The notes beneath the pieces were generated by a model, which searched no databases, was not told where the DNA came from, and saw only the letters and a program-made list of their open reading frames with translations. Source: Piscinibacter defluvii (GTDB lineage: Bacteria > Pseudomonadota > Gammaproteobacteria > Burkholderiales > Burkholderiaceae_C). Taken from it: a stretch of DNA of 64,000 bases. The stretch lies in the NCBI RefSeq assembly GCF_004011805.1, contig NZ_ML137196.1:566154-630153 (forward strand), in the 5' to 3' direction. Each line of letters starts with the position of its first letter. Positions within the stretch are counted from its first letter, which is position 1. The translations under genes were made by a program, and so were the position numbers. Below are positions 49,086-60,406 of the stretch, one piece after another.

Positions 49086-50048
49086 ATGAAGCCCATCCTC
49101 GCCACCCTGTTCGCCCTGGCGCTCGGCAGTCCCCTGGGCCCCGCGCAGGCCGCCGAGTTCCCGCAGCGGCCCGTCAAGGTGCTCGTGCCCTTCCCGGCCG
49201 GCGGTGCCGCCGATGCCGCGATGCGCGTGGTCGCCAAGAAGCTCACCGAGTACTGGACACACCAGGTGCTGGTGGAGAACAGCGCCGGCGTGCAGGCCAT
49301 CAAGGCCGGCGCGGCGGCCCCGGCGGACGGCCACCACCTGCTGCTGGCCGCCGGCTCGCAGATGGTCACCGGCCCGCTGATGCGCACGAAGCTGCCCTAC
49401 CACCCGCAACGCGATTTCGTGCCCGTCGGCCGGCTGGTCACCAATCCGCCGGTGCTCGTCGTGCACCCGTCGATCGGCGTGGCCTCGGTGCGCGACCTGG
49501 TCGCCCTGGCCAAGCGCAAGCCCGGCGACCTGAACTTCAGCTCCAGCGGCATCGGCAGCCCGAACCAGCTCGCGATGGAGCTGTTCCAGGCGATGACGGG
49601 CACCGAGATGGTCCACGTGCCGTACAAGGGCGGCGCGCCGTCGGTGGTCGAGCTGGTGGGCGGGCAGGTGCAGCTGGGCATCAACGCGATCCCGAGCGTG
49701 CTCACGCACATCCGCTCGAACCGGCTCGTGCCGCTGGCGGTGGCGAGCAAGGACCGCGCGCGCTCGCTGCCTGAGCTGCCGACCATCGCCGAGGCCGGCG
49801 TGCCCGGCTTCGAGTACACGATCTGGTACGCGCTGTTCGCACCGGCCGCGACGCCGCCGGAGATCGTGCAGCGCATCAGCCGCGACCTGCAGCGCGCGCT
49901 GGCCGACCCGGAGGTCGCGCGCCAGCTGTCCGACCAGGGCAACGAGCCGGCCCCGGCCTCGTCGGCGGAGCTGGCGCGGTTCATGGCGCAGGACTCGCAG
50001 CGCTGGGCCGCGCTGGTGCGCGAACGCAAGCTCCAGGTCGAGGAGTGA
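49086..50048 (+). CDS. Tripartite tricarboxylate transporter (Bug) family substrate-binding protein
   Basis: A 320-residue periplasmic receptor of the TctC/Bug family, greatly expanded in Burkholderiales. The signal peptide is MKPILATLFALALGSPLGPAQA. Hallmarks are the FPQRPVKVLVPFPAGGAADA start, the VHVPYKGGAPSVVELVGGQV loop and LPELPTIAEAGVPGFEY. TctA/TctB membrane genes are absent, as is usual for orphan Bug proteins. Ligands are typically small carboxylates or amino acid derivatives, consistent with the amidohydrolase. ATG 49086 (9 bases after GGAG) is chosen over GTG 49083. Its end overlaps the next gene (GTGA). Confidence 0.92.
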   Translation: MKPILATLFALALGSPLGPAQAAEFPQRPVKVLVPFPAGGAADAAMRVVAKKLTEYWTHQVLVENSAGVQAIKAGAAAPADGHHLLLAAGSQMVTGPLMRTKLPYHPQRDFVPVGRLVTNPPVLVVHPSIGVASVRDLVALAKRKPGDLNFSSSGIGSPNQLAMELFQAMTGTEMVHVPYKGGAPSVVELVGGQVQLGINAIPSVLTHIRSNRLVPLAVASKDRARSLPELPTIAEAGVPGFEYTIWYALFAPAATPPEIVQRISRDLQRALADPEVARQLSDQGNEPAPASSAELARFMAQDSQRWAALVRERKLQVEE

Positions 50049-51175
50049 CTCGCCGCGTGTGCCTGCGCGCCGTGCTGCTCGGCGGCGTGCCGGCCCTGCT
50101 CGCGGCGCCCCTGTGGGCCGCCGAGCTGGTGCTCGGGCAGGTGGTGCCGCTGGACGATCCGGCGTCGATCGGCAACCAGCTCCGCCAGGGCATCGAGCTG
50201 TGCCTGGCCGACATCAACCGCCGCGGCGGCAGCCACGGCGCGAGCCTGCGCCTGGTCAGCCTGCATCGCGGGCCCGACGATGTGGTGCCGCGCACCCGCG
50301 CGCTGCTGGCGCAGGCGAAGCCCGTCGCGCTGGTCGGCATGATGGGCACCGGGCCGACCGAGGCGCTGCTCGCGTCCGGGCTGCTCGCCGCCGCGGCGGT
50401 GCCGGCCGTGGGCATCCGCTCGGGGGCGGCGACACTGCGCGACGGACCGGGCGCACGCTGGCTGTTCCATACCCGGGCGGGCTACGCCGCCGAGGTCTCG
50501 CGCGTGCTCGAGCACCTGCGCACGCTCGGCGCCACGCGCATCGGGCTGTACCACGAGCGCAGCGCCTTCGGCGCGGAGTTGCGCACGCTGGTCAGCCAGC
50601 GTGCGGCGGCGCTGCGCTGGGGCGGGGTGGTGCTGCAGCCGCATGCGCCGCGGGCGGCCGATCCGGCCCCGGCGATCGCGGCGTTCGTGCGGGCCGGCGT
50701 CAACGCCGTGCTGGTGGCCGGCACCAGCGAGTCGGCCGCCGAGTTCCATCGCGCCTACCGGCGCGCGGGCGGCGGGGGCCATGTGGTGGCGCTGTCGACG
50801 GTCGATGCCGCGCAGGTGCTGCGGCACATCGGGCCGGCCGACGCCCGCGGCCTGGCCGTCGTGCAGACGGTGCCCGATCCGGCCGATCCCACCGTGCGCT
50901 TCTCGCGCGAGCTGCAGGCCCTGCTGGAGCGATCCGGACCGGCCGCGCCGCGTGCGACGCCTGCGCTGGCCGAGGGCTGCATCGCCGCGCGCACGGTGGC
51001 CGAGGGCCTGCGGCGCGCCGGCCCGAACCCGAGCGGCGAACGGCTGCGCATGGCCCTCGAGTCGATCGCCGAGCTCGACCTCGGCGGCGTGGCCGTCGGC
51101 TACGCCGGGCCGTTGCGCGGCGGCAGCTTCATCGACATCGCCGTCCTGGACGGCCATGGGCGGCTGCGCCGTTGA
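50045..51175 (+). CDS. Periplasmic ABC-type substrate-binding protein (Leu/Ile/Val-binding fold)
   Basis: A 376-residue secreted receptor with signal peptide (MTRRVCLRAVLLGGVPALLAA). The Peripla_BP_6 fold is seen from LVLGQVVPLDDPASIGNQL and the HTRAGYAAEVSRVLEHL region. No permease or ATPase partner is encoded nearby. GTG 50045 overlaps the Bug receptor stop (GTGA), with GAGGA just ahead. It shares its family and the ending LDLGGVAVGYAGPLRGGS with the binding protein of the RND operon at 30280-31371. Confidence 0.87.
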   Translation: MTRRVCLRAVLLGGVPALLAAPLWAAELVLGQVVPLDDPASIGNQLRQGIELCLADINRRGGSHGASLRLVSLHRGPDDVVPRTRALLAQAKPVALVGMMGTGPTEALLASGLLAAAAVPAVGIRSGAATLRDGPGARWLFHTRAGYAAEVSRVLEHLRTLGATRIGLYHERSAFGAELRTLVSQRAAALRWGGVVLQPHAPRAADPAPAIAAFVRAGVNAVLVAGTSESAAEFHRAYRRAGGGGHVVALSTVDAAQVLRHIGPADARGLAVVQTVPDPADPTVRFSRELQALLERSGPAAPRATPALAEGCIAARTVAEGLRRAGPNPSGERLRMALESIAELDLGGVAVGYAGPLRGGSFIDIAVLDGHGRLRR

Positions 51176-51220
51176 CCGCCGCACCCGGGCCGGCACGCGC
51201 CGGTGCAGCCGCGCGCCGGA

Positions 51221-52487
51221 TCAGAACACCGTGCCGTCGCTTTCGATGCTCACCGGCGGTGCGCCACCGGGGCGGCGCTCGGCCGCGATCTGCCGTCCGG
51301 CCGCCCAGCTGCCGCCCTCGAGCAGGCAGGGCAGCGGCAGGTCGGGCACGCCGAGCAGGCTGCGCACCCGCGGCAGCAGCTCGTCGAGCAGCGTGACGGT
51401 CAGCGCGCGCCATTCGATCACCCAGGGGTCGGCCGGCGTGCGCGGCGCCGCCGCGAAGGCCGCATCGCGCGGCACGATCACGCCGGCATCGAGCAGCAGG
51501 CCGCCATTGCGGTACTCCGGCAGGCCGGTCAGCTCGTCGAGCCCGTGCACCTTCACGCCGGCCCACTCGAAGGGCTCGACCAGCGAGTAGGCGAGCCACT
51601 GGCTGAGCTTGTGGAACGGCACCCAACCGGCGCTCGTGCCCGTGCCGCCGGCGGCCGGGTGCGGCCAGACGTCGCCCACCGGAACCCCGTGGAAGACCTG
51701 CCCGCTCGGCCAGATGCCGCTGAAGGACTCCAGCAGCGCGCCGAGGATGCGCCCGGCGCCGACCTCGTGGTGCATCGCCGTCGGCAGCGGCCGGTGGTGG
51801 TTCAGGCGCGGCGCATGGGCGTGATGCGTCAGCGCATCGAACAGGTGGCCGGGCTGGCCGGTCGAGGTGAAGACCTCCGGCCGCGCACGCAGCGCCTCGC
51901 CGAGCCGGTGCAGCAGCGCCACGCGGCCTTCGAGGCCGACCAGCGGGTTGTCCGGCCCCGCCTGGAACACCTCGACCAGCCCCTTCGCATCGATCTTCAG
52001 CAGCGCCGCCGCGTCGACGCGGATCGGGTCGCCCGGGTCGGACGAGAAGCGCCCGGCCAGGAAGGCCCGGAAGCTCGCCACCGCGAGGCCCTCGCTGCGC
52101 ACGAAGCGCTGGCCGCTCTCCGCCTCGTGGTACGCCCAGCTGGCGCCGGCGCCGGCATCGAGCAGCACGCTGAGCAGGGCCAGGTCGATCCGGGTACGCG
52201 CCGCGGCGATGTGGCTGCGGCCGTTGAGCCGGCGGTCCAGCTCGGCCTTGCGGTCCACGCCACCGGCCTCGAAGTGGCGCCAGCGGCTGTGGACCGGGAT
52301 CTTCAGGTCGGGGAAGCGGCTGCGGGTCAGCGCCGCGATGCGCTGCGCGACGGCGTCGAGCCTGGCGCGCTCGAGCGTGAAGTGCGGCGACGCGCCCGCA
52401 TCGACCCAGGCCGTGATCGAGGCGCAGCGCGCACGGATCGTCGCCGGGTCGCGCAAGGTGCGGACCGCGGCGTCGACCAGGTGCTGC

Positions 52488-52495
<8 letters not shown>
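51221..52495 (-). CDS. urc4: DUF1688 protein, uracil catabolism URC4-type
   Basis: A 424-residue cytosolic protein of the DUF1688 family (Urc4/Urg3), required for the URC route of uracil breakdown in yeasts and conserved with Urc1 in bacteria; its exact reaction is not established. Recognised from VHSRWRHFEAGGVDRKAEL, SGIWPSGQVFHGVPVGDVWPH and PFHKLSQWLAYSL. It overlaps the upstream Urc1-like gene by 8 bases, so the two are coupled. Upp and cytosine deaminase elsewhere in the window would provide UMP or uracil for the pathway. Confidence 0.88.
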
Positions 52496-53741
<1,246 letters not shown>

Positions 53742-53747
53742 CGATAC

Positions 53748-53753
53748 AGGATA
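53748..53753 (-). promoter_or_regulatory. Putative -10 hexamer TATCCT of the URC operon (leaderless)
   Basis: On the minus strand TATCCT ends 6 bases before the ATG at 53741, leaving no room for a ribosome site. A weak -35 (TTCGCG at 53771-53776) lies 17 bases further up. Confidence 0.45.
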
Positions 53754-53777
53754 GCGCCGGAAGACCGCCGCGCGAAG

Positions 53778-54614
53778 CTATCCCAGCCCGCGCACCGGCA
53801 GGCTCGGCCGCTGCAGCCAGTTGCGCGGCGACCAGGCGGCGCTGCCGTCGGTGGCATGCAGCGTGTAGGCCATGCGCGAGCGCGCCGAACGGTTCGGCCC
53901 GCTGTAGTGCGGCAGCCGGCCGTGAAACACGACCAGCGCGCCGGCCTCCACCTCCACCGGCACCGCTTGCTCCAGGCTCGGCCAGGGCGTGTCGTCCAGC
54001 GTGCGCATCTGCAGCGTGTCGCCCGCGCGCTCGAAGCGCTGGCGCAGCGGGCCGCGCTGGCCGCCGGGCTGCACCCACAGGCAGCCGTTGTCGCGGTCGG
54101 CGTCCTCGAGCGCGAACCAGAAGCCGACCACGCTGTCGGGCTCGGTGATCAGGAAGGTGGCGTCCTGGTGCCAGCCGACCTCGCCGCCGATGCCCGGCGG
54201 CTTCCAGATCAGCATCGACTGCCAGGCCTGCGGCACCCGCAGCCCGAGCGCGGCGGCCAACGCCGCCATGTCGGGCCCGCGCGAGAAGCGGTCGAACACC
54301 GGGTCCAGGTCGTGCAGCGCGTGGCCGATCTTGTTGATCGCCTGGTCGGCCGGGCGCCGCAGGCGGCCGGCGGCGTCGAAGGCTTCTTCTTCGTAGAAGC
54401 AGTGGATCGTCTCGGCCGAGGCGCGGAAAGCAGCGTCCGCTGTGCGGGCCTGGTCGCGCGTGGTGAACACGCTGGGCGGCCCGCGGTCGACGAAGCCGGC
54501 GGCGATCTGTCGCGCCCGTTCGCGCAGCCCCGCCACGGCGGCCTCGTCACGGAAGCCGGGCAGCACGAGGAAACCCTGATCGCGGTAGCGCAAGACCTGG
54601 TTCGGGTTCAGCAT
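53778..54614 (-). CDS. Phytanoyl-CoA dioxygenase (PhyH) family protein
   Basis: A 278-residue Fe(II)/2-oxoglutarate oxygenase. Metal ligands are H149 and D151 (GWHQDATF) and a distal His (H236 in HGRLPHYSGPN), with a 2-oxoglutarate-binding Arg just after it (R245 or R247). The substrate is unknown; family members hydroxylate fatty acyl groups, ectoine or small metabolites. It is divergent from a TonB-dependent receptor gene across 107 bases, so the receptor may import the substrate or iron for it. The start at 54614 has a weak AGGA site; an in-frame ATG lies seven codons upstream (54635). Confidence 0.88.
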   Translation of the reverse strand: MLNPNQVLRYRDQGFLVLPGFRDEAAVAGLRERARQIAAGFVDRGPPSVFTTRDQARTADAAFRASAETIHCFYEEEAFDAAGRLRRPADQAINKIGHALHDLDPVFDRFSRGPDMAALAAALGLRVPQAWQSMLIWKPPGIGGEVGWHQDATFLITEPDSVVGFWFALEDADRDNGCLWVQPGGQRGPLRQRFERAGDTLQMRTLDDTPWPSLEQAVPVEVEAGALVVFHGRLPHYSGPNRSARSRMAYTLHATDGSAAWSPRNWLQRPSLPVRGLG

Positions 54615-54721
54615 GGCGGTGCGTCCTGGCGTCAACGGTAGCGCAAGTCGGCGTCGTCACGTGGCATGACGCTTGCACCCCGGGCCGCCAGCCCAACCCA
54701 ACGGACCACGAGGGACTGTCC

Positions 54722-57038
<2,317 letters not shown>

Positions 57039-57040
<2 letters not shown>

Positions 57041-57126
57041 TCCCCCCGAAGCGGCCTGCGGCCGCCTCCCCCCAGGGGGCGCCGCCAGCGGCCCAGCGAA
57101 GCCGGTTCCGCGGCGGCCGCTCGATG
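57039..57126 (+). repeat. Intercistronic two-hairpin repeat, copy D
   Basis: Starts within the TonB receptor's stop codon (TGATCC). CCCCCC and GGGGGC runs flank an inner GCGGCCTGCGGCCGC hairpin, followed by GCGCCGCCAGCGGCCCAGCG, AAGCCGGTTCCGCGGC and GGCCGCTCGATGC. The final ATG is the start codon chosen for the BMP gene. The second half matches copies A and C; the first stem is diverged but still pairs. Confidence 0.8.
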
Positions 57127-58074
57127 CTCTTCGCCGGCCTCCTGGTGCTGGCCACGGGTGCTGTCGCGCAGCCGGCGCTGATCCTGGAGCTCGGCGGCAA
57201 GGCCGACCGCTCGTTCAACCAGGCCGCCTGGGAGGGCGCCACGGCCTGGAGGAAGCGCACCGGGCGCGAGTTCCTCGAGTTCGAGATCGCCAACGCGGCG
57301 CAGCGCGAGCTGGCCGCGCGGCGCTTCGCCGAGCGCGGCGCAAACCCGGTGGTGGGCATCGGCTTCCCGCAGGCCTCCAGCATCGCCAAGGTGGCGCGCG
57401 AGTTTCCGAAGACGCAGTTTGCGATCGTCGACGCGGTGGTCGAGCTGCCCAACGTGCAGAGCTTCGTCTACCGCGAGCACGAGGGCAGCTTCCTGGTCGG
57501 CATGCTGGCGGCACTGGCCAGCCGGACCGGCAAGATCGGCTTCGTCGGCGGGCAGGACATCCCGCTGGTGCGCAAGTTCCTGTGCGGCTACGAGCAGGGC
57601 GCGCGCCACGTGAACCCGAAGATCGAGCTGCTCTCGGCCATGACCGGCAACACCGCCACCGCCTGGACCGACCCGCTGCGCGGCGCCGAGCTGACCAAGG
57701 CGCAGATCGCGCAGGGCGCGGACGTGGTGTTCGCCGCCGCCGGCACCACGGGCCTCGGCATCATGCAGGCCGCACGCGACGCCGGGAAGCTCTCGATCGG
57801 CGTGGACAGCAACCAGAACCACCTGCATCCCGGCTTCGTGCTGACCTCGATGGTCAAGCGCGTCGACCTCGCGGTGCAGGCGGCCTTCGACGGCGTGAAA
57901 CCCGGCGTCACCGCGCTCGGCCTGAAGGAAGCTGCGCTCGACTATGCGCTGGACGAACACAACGCCAAGCTCGTGACGCCGGCGATGAAGGCGCGGGTCG
58001 ACGCGGCCAGGGCGGACATCGTCGACGGCCGGCTGAAGGTGATCGACTACACCGTGGCCAACACCTGCCGCTGA
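57124..58074 (+). CDS. BMP family (nucleoside-type) ABC substrate-binding protein, first paralogue
   Basis: A 316-residue periplasmic receptor of the PnrA/Med/BMP family, which binds purine nucleosides. After a short signal peptide (LFAGLLVLATGAVAQ) the mature start PALILELGGKADRSFNQAAW is followed by VGIGFPQASSIAKVAREFP, HEGSFLVGMLAALASRTGK and VDSNQNHLHPG, all colinear with the second paralogue at 60407 (about two thirds identical by eye). ATG 57124 lies at the very end of a dispersed repeat and its signal peptide lacks the usual basic n-region. An in-frame TTG (57037) overlapping the receptor's stop would add 29 repeat-encoded residues rich in Arg. The 3' end overlaps the convergent small membrane protein gene by 28 bases. 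Confidence 0.88.
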   Translation: MLFAGLLVLATGAVAQPALILELGGKADRSFNQAAWEGATAWRKRTGREFLEFEIANAAQRELAARRFAERGANPVVGIGFPQASSIAKVAREFPKTQFAIVDAVVELPNVQSFVYREHEGSFLVGMLAALASRTGKIGFVGGQDIPLVRKFLCGYEQGARHVNPKIELLSAMTGNTATAWTDPLRGAELTKAQIAQGADVVFAAAGTTGLGIMQAARDAGKLSIGVDSNQNHLHPGFVLTSMVKRVDLAVQAAFDGVKPGVTALGLKEAALDYALDEHNAKLVTPAMKARVDAARADIVDGRLKVIDYTVANTCR

Positions 58075-58304
58075 GGCGGGGCGGACGGCGCTCGCCGGGC
58101 CTGCTCGTGCTGCGCGGCCAGGCGCAGCACGTAGCCGAGCTTGAAGAAGCCGGCGGCGATCGTGATCGCCAGGTGGGCGACGATCTGCAGCCCGAGACCG
58201 AAGTGCGCGGCGAAGGGATAGGCGGCCCCGACACCGACCAGCATCGTCAGGCCCGACAGGGCCATGGTGCGGTTGCCGAGGGAGTAGTAGCGCTGGGTGC
58301 TCAT
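58047..58304 (-). CDS. Small two-helix inner-membrane protein
   Basis: An 85-residue protein with two membrane helices (about 15-34 and 39-58) and a basic cytosolic tail. The end of the second helix, FFKLGYVLRLAA, recalls small proteins annotated as PpyR-like, but the match is weak. It lies 36 bases downstream of the truncated haemoglobin gene on the same strand, so it is probably part of the NsrR-controlled nitric oxide unit. It overlaps the end of the first BMP gene. Confidence 0.65.
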   Translation of the reverse strand: MSTQRYYSLGNRTMALSGLTMLVGVGAAYPFAAHFGLGLQIVAHLAITIAAGFFKLGYVLRLAAQHEQARRAPSAPPQRQVLATV

Positions 58305-58340
58305 GGCACGGAAGTTCCTGTGGGATGGGTATGGGGGTGG

Positions 58341-58769
58341 TCAGGCGGTGGCGAGGCGCACGTCCGGCCCGTCCAGCACCAGCGCCGGCAGGGTGCCGTA
58401 GCAGCCCAGGTGCAGGTTGCGGGCGATGCCGCAGGCCGTGGCGAACAGCTCGTCGGCCGCGGCGCCGGGCAGCTCGGCCGCGGTGTGCCGGCGCCACAGC
58501 GTCAGCCAGCGCGCGAAATGCGCCGGCTGCAGCGCGGGCAGCAGCGCCTGGTGCTTGCGCATGACGTTGCCGCGGAAGCTGCGCGTGTGCAGCAGCACGG
58601 TGGACCAGAACTCGGTCATGCGCTCCCGGTGCGCCGGCCAGCGCGTGCCGGACAGCGGTGCGAACAGCGGGCCGAGCCCGGGGTCGGCGAACACCTCGGC
58701 GTAGAAGCGGTCGACCAGCCGGGCCAGGTCGTCGCGGGTGACCGGCGCGGCCTCGTAAACATGCATCAT
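58341..58769 (-). CDS. Group III truncated haemoglobin
   Basis: A 142-residue globin-like haem protein. It has the group III features DDLARLVDRFYAEVFADPGL, the proximal His in MRKHQALLP and the G8 Trp in FARWLTLWRRH; the helix lengths suit a 2-on-2 fold. It is presumed to detoxify or sense nitric oxide or to carry oxygen in the cytosol. Two adjacent ATGs (58769, 58766) are possible starts. A strong promoter places the transcript start within 2-5 bases of them, and an NsrR-like site covers both. It is divergent from the NsrR-type gene. Confidence 0.87.
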   Translation of the reverse strand: MMHVYEAAPVTRDDLARLVDRFYAEVFADPGLGPLFAPLSGTRWPAHRERMTEFWSTVLLHTRSFRGNVMRKHQALLPALQPAHFARWLTLWRRHTAAELPGAAADELFATACGIARNLHLGCYGTLPALVLDGPDVRLATA

Positions 58770-58780
58770 GTATGCATCTT
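58758..58780. promoter_or_regulatory. NsrR-type binding site over the haemoglobin start
   Basis: On the minus strand AAGATGCAT, five bases (ACATG), then ATGCATGTT: a 23-base site with two 9-base half-sites at the spacing of the NsrR consensus and one base off it in the second half. It overlaps the -10 element, the expected transcript start and both start codons of the haemoglobin gene. A further half-site ATGCATCTT lies at 58810-58818. Confidence 0.75.
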
Positions 58781-58805
58781 ATAGGCGCCCTACAATAGGT
58801 GTCAA
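58778..58805 (-). promoter_or_regulatory. Sigma-70 promoter of the truncated haemoglobin gene
   Basis: On the minus strand a perfect -35 TTGACA (58805-58800), a 16-base spacer and TATAAG (58783-58778). Transcription would start near 58771, so the mRNA has almost no leader. Confidence 0.72.
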
Positions 58806-58831
58806 GCCGATGCATCTTTTTGGGGGAGCCG

Positions 58832-59305
58832 ATGCGCCTGACCCAGCACACCGACTACGCGATCCGCGTGCTGATGTTCGCCGCCAGCCGCTTCACGCGC
58901 GAAGGCCCCGAGGCGCTCAGCTCGATCCGCGAGATCGCCGAGGCCTACGGCATCTCGGAGAACCACCTGATGAAGGTGGTGAACCGGCTGGCGCAGGAAG
59001 GGCTGCTGCACACCCAGCGCGGCCGCCACGGCGGCCTGCGCCTGGCGCGCGCCCCGCACGAGACGCGCCTGGGCGAGGTGGTGCGCCTGATCGAGGACGA
59101 CATGGCGCTGGTGGAGTGTTTCGGCAGCGGCTCGACCTGCCCGCTGACCGCCGGCTGCCACCTGGCGACGGCGCTGATCGAGGCCCGCCAGGCCTTCGTC
59201 GACTCGCTGGACCGGCACACGCTGGCCGACCTGGTGCCGCGCGCCCGGGCGCGCGCGATCATCGCGCTGTCGGCCCGGCCGCCGCGCGCCGCGCCGGGAC
59301 CTTAG
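58832..59305 (+). CDS. nsrR: Rrf2 family regulator, NsrR-like nitric oxide sensor
   Basis: A 157-residue Fe-S winged-helix repressor. The start MRLTQHTDYAIRVLMFAA is the NsrR signature, and the HTH includes AYGISENHLMKVVNRLAQ. The three cluster cysteines follow as CFGSGSTCPLTAGC (Cx6Cx5C), the spacing variant seen in NsrR proteins. Nitric oxide would destroy the cluster and lift repression of the divergent haemoglobin gene, whose promoter carries a matching site. GGGGAG lies just ahead of the ATG. It is convergent with the adenosine deaminase gene (3 bases between stops). Confidence 0.88.
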   Translation: MRLTQHTDYAIRVLMFAASRFTREGPEALSSIREIAEAYGISENHLMKVVNRLAQEGLLHTQRGRHGGLRLARAPHETRLGEVVRLIEDDMALVECFGSGSTCPLTAGCHLATALIEARQAFVDSLDRHTLADLVPRARARAIIALSARPPRAAPGP

Positions 59306-59308
59306 GGC

Positions 59309-60340
59309 TCAGGCGGCAGCCCAGGCCGCGAAGGCCGCGCGCGCCGCGGCCTTCGCCGGCGCACCGAGGAACGAGGCCTCGGCCGCGAGCGTGCCCATGC
59401 GCAGCAGGTCGGCCTCGGTCAGCGCCGCCTCGCGCAGCAGCACCAGCGCCTCGCCGCTGTGCGTCACCTGCGACATCAACCGGTTGTCGGTGTGGAAGGA
59501 CAGGCTCACGCCGGCGCGCCACAGCGGCACGATCGGATGCTCGGCGATCGACGCGGCTGCGCCGGTATGCACGTTGCTCGTCGGGCACACCTCCAGGTGC
59601 ACGCCGCGCTCGCGCAGTTCCGCGAGCACCGCGTCGCCGCGCGCGCCGCGCAGCAGGTCGGCCACCCGCACGCCATGGCCGATGCGGGCGGCGCCGAGCC
59701 GGGCCGCCTCGAGCACACGTTCGCCGACATCGGCTTCGCCGGCATGCAGGGTCAGGCCCAGGCCGGCCTCGCGCGCCAGGGCGATCGCGCCGGCATGGTC
59801 GCCGGGTGGGTGGCCGGCCTCGGCGCCGGCCAGGTCGAAGGCCAGCACGCCGCGCCCGAGGTAAGCCGCCGCGAGCCGCGCCACACGCTCGCTGCGCGTG
59901 GCCGGCTCGTGCCGCATCGCGCACAGGATGAGCCCGGCCGGCAGCGCACTGCGCGCCAGGCCGGCGAGCAGCGCCTCGACCACCGCCTCCGGCGCCAGGC
60001 CGAAGGGCTCGAACAGCAGCGGCGCGATGCGGAACTCGCCGAGCACCACGCCGTCGGCACGCGCGTCCTCGGCCGCCTCGAAAGCCACCCGCTCGAGCGC
60101 CGGCAGCGAGGCCATGGCCGCCACCGTCAGCGCGAAGCCGCGCAGGTACTCGACCAGGCTGCCGGCATGGGCCCGGTCGGCGAACCAGCTCTCCAGCGCG
60201 TCGGGGTCGCCCGCCGGCGCGTCCAGGCCGCGTGCGTGCAGCAGCTCCAGCAGCGTGGCCACGCGCAGCCCGCCATCCAGGTGCTCGTGCAGCAGCACCT
60301 TGGGCAGGCGGCGCATGCGGTCGGCCAGCGCGTCGGTCAT
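59309..60340 (-). CDS. add: Adenosine deaminase family protein
   Basis: A 343-residue zinc enzyme predicted to convert adenosine (or a related purine) to inosine. Metal and catalytic residues are H18 and H20 (LHEHLDG), H199 with E202 (LHAGE), H222 (IGHG) and D285. The segment reads FHTDNRLMS, the TDN variant of the group rather than TDD. CPTSNVHTGA is also intact. It is divergent from the nucleoside importer operon across 66 bases, which fits import followed by deamination. The ATG has a -10-like TACGAT 6 bases ahead and no ribosome site, suggesting a leaderless message. Confidence 0.9.
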   Translation of the reverse strand: MTDALADRMRRLPKVLLHEHLDGGLRVATLLELLHARGLDAPAGDPDALESWFADRAHAGSLVEYLRGFALTVAAMASLPALERVAFEAAEDARADGVVLGEFRIAPLLFEPFGLAPEAVVEALLAGLARSALPAGLILCAMRHEPATRSERVARLAAAYLGRGVLAFDLAGAEAGHPPGDHAGAIALAREAGLGLTLHAGEADVGERVLEAARLGAARIGHGVRVADLLRGARGDAVLAELRERGVHLEVCPTSNVHTGAAASIAEHPIVPLWRAGVSLSFHTDNRLMSQVTHSGEALVLLREAALTEADLLRMGTLAAEASFLGAPAKAAARAAFAAWAAA

Positions 60341-60346
60341 CGGCGC

Positions 60347-60352
60347 ATCGTA
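60347..60352 (-). promoter_or_regulatory. Putative -10 hexamer TACGAT of the deaminase gene (leaderless)
   Basis: Ends 6 bases before the ATG at 60340 on the minus strand, with no ribosome site between. No convincing -35. Confidence 0.38.
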
Positions 60353-60374
60353 GTGGAGGCGGTGCGAGTCTTGC

Positions 60375-60380
60375 TATCCT
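60375..60380 (+). promoter_or_regulatory. Putative -10 hexamer TATCCT of the nucleoside importer operon
   Basis: TATCCT lies 26 bases before the ATG at 60407; a short leader with a GGAGA ribosome site follows. The -35 is weak. Confidence 0.35.
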
Positions 60381-60406
60381 GCGGCGGGCTTCGACGGAGA
60401 CACTCC

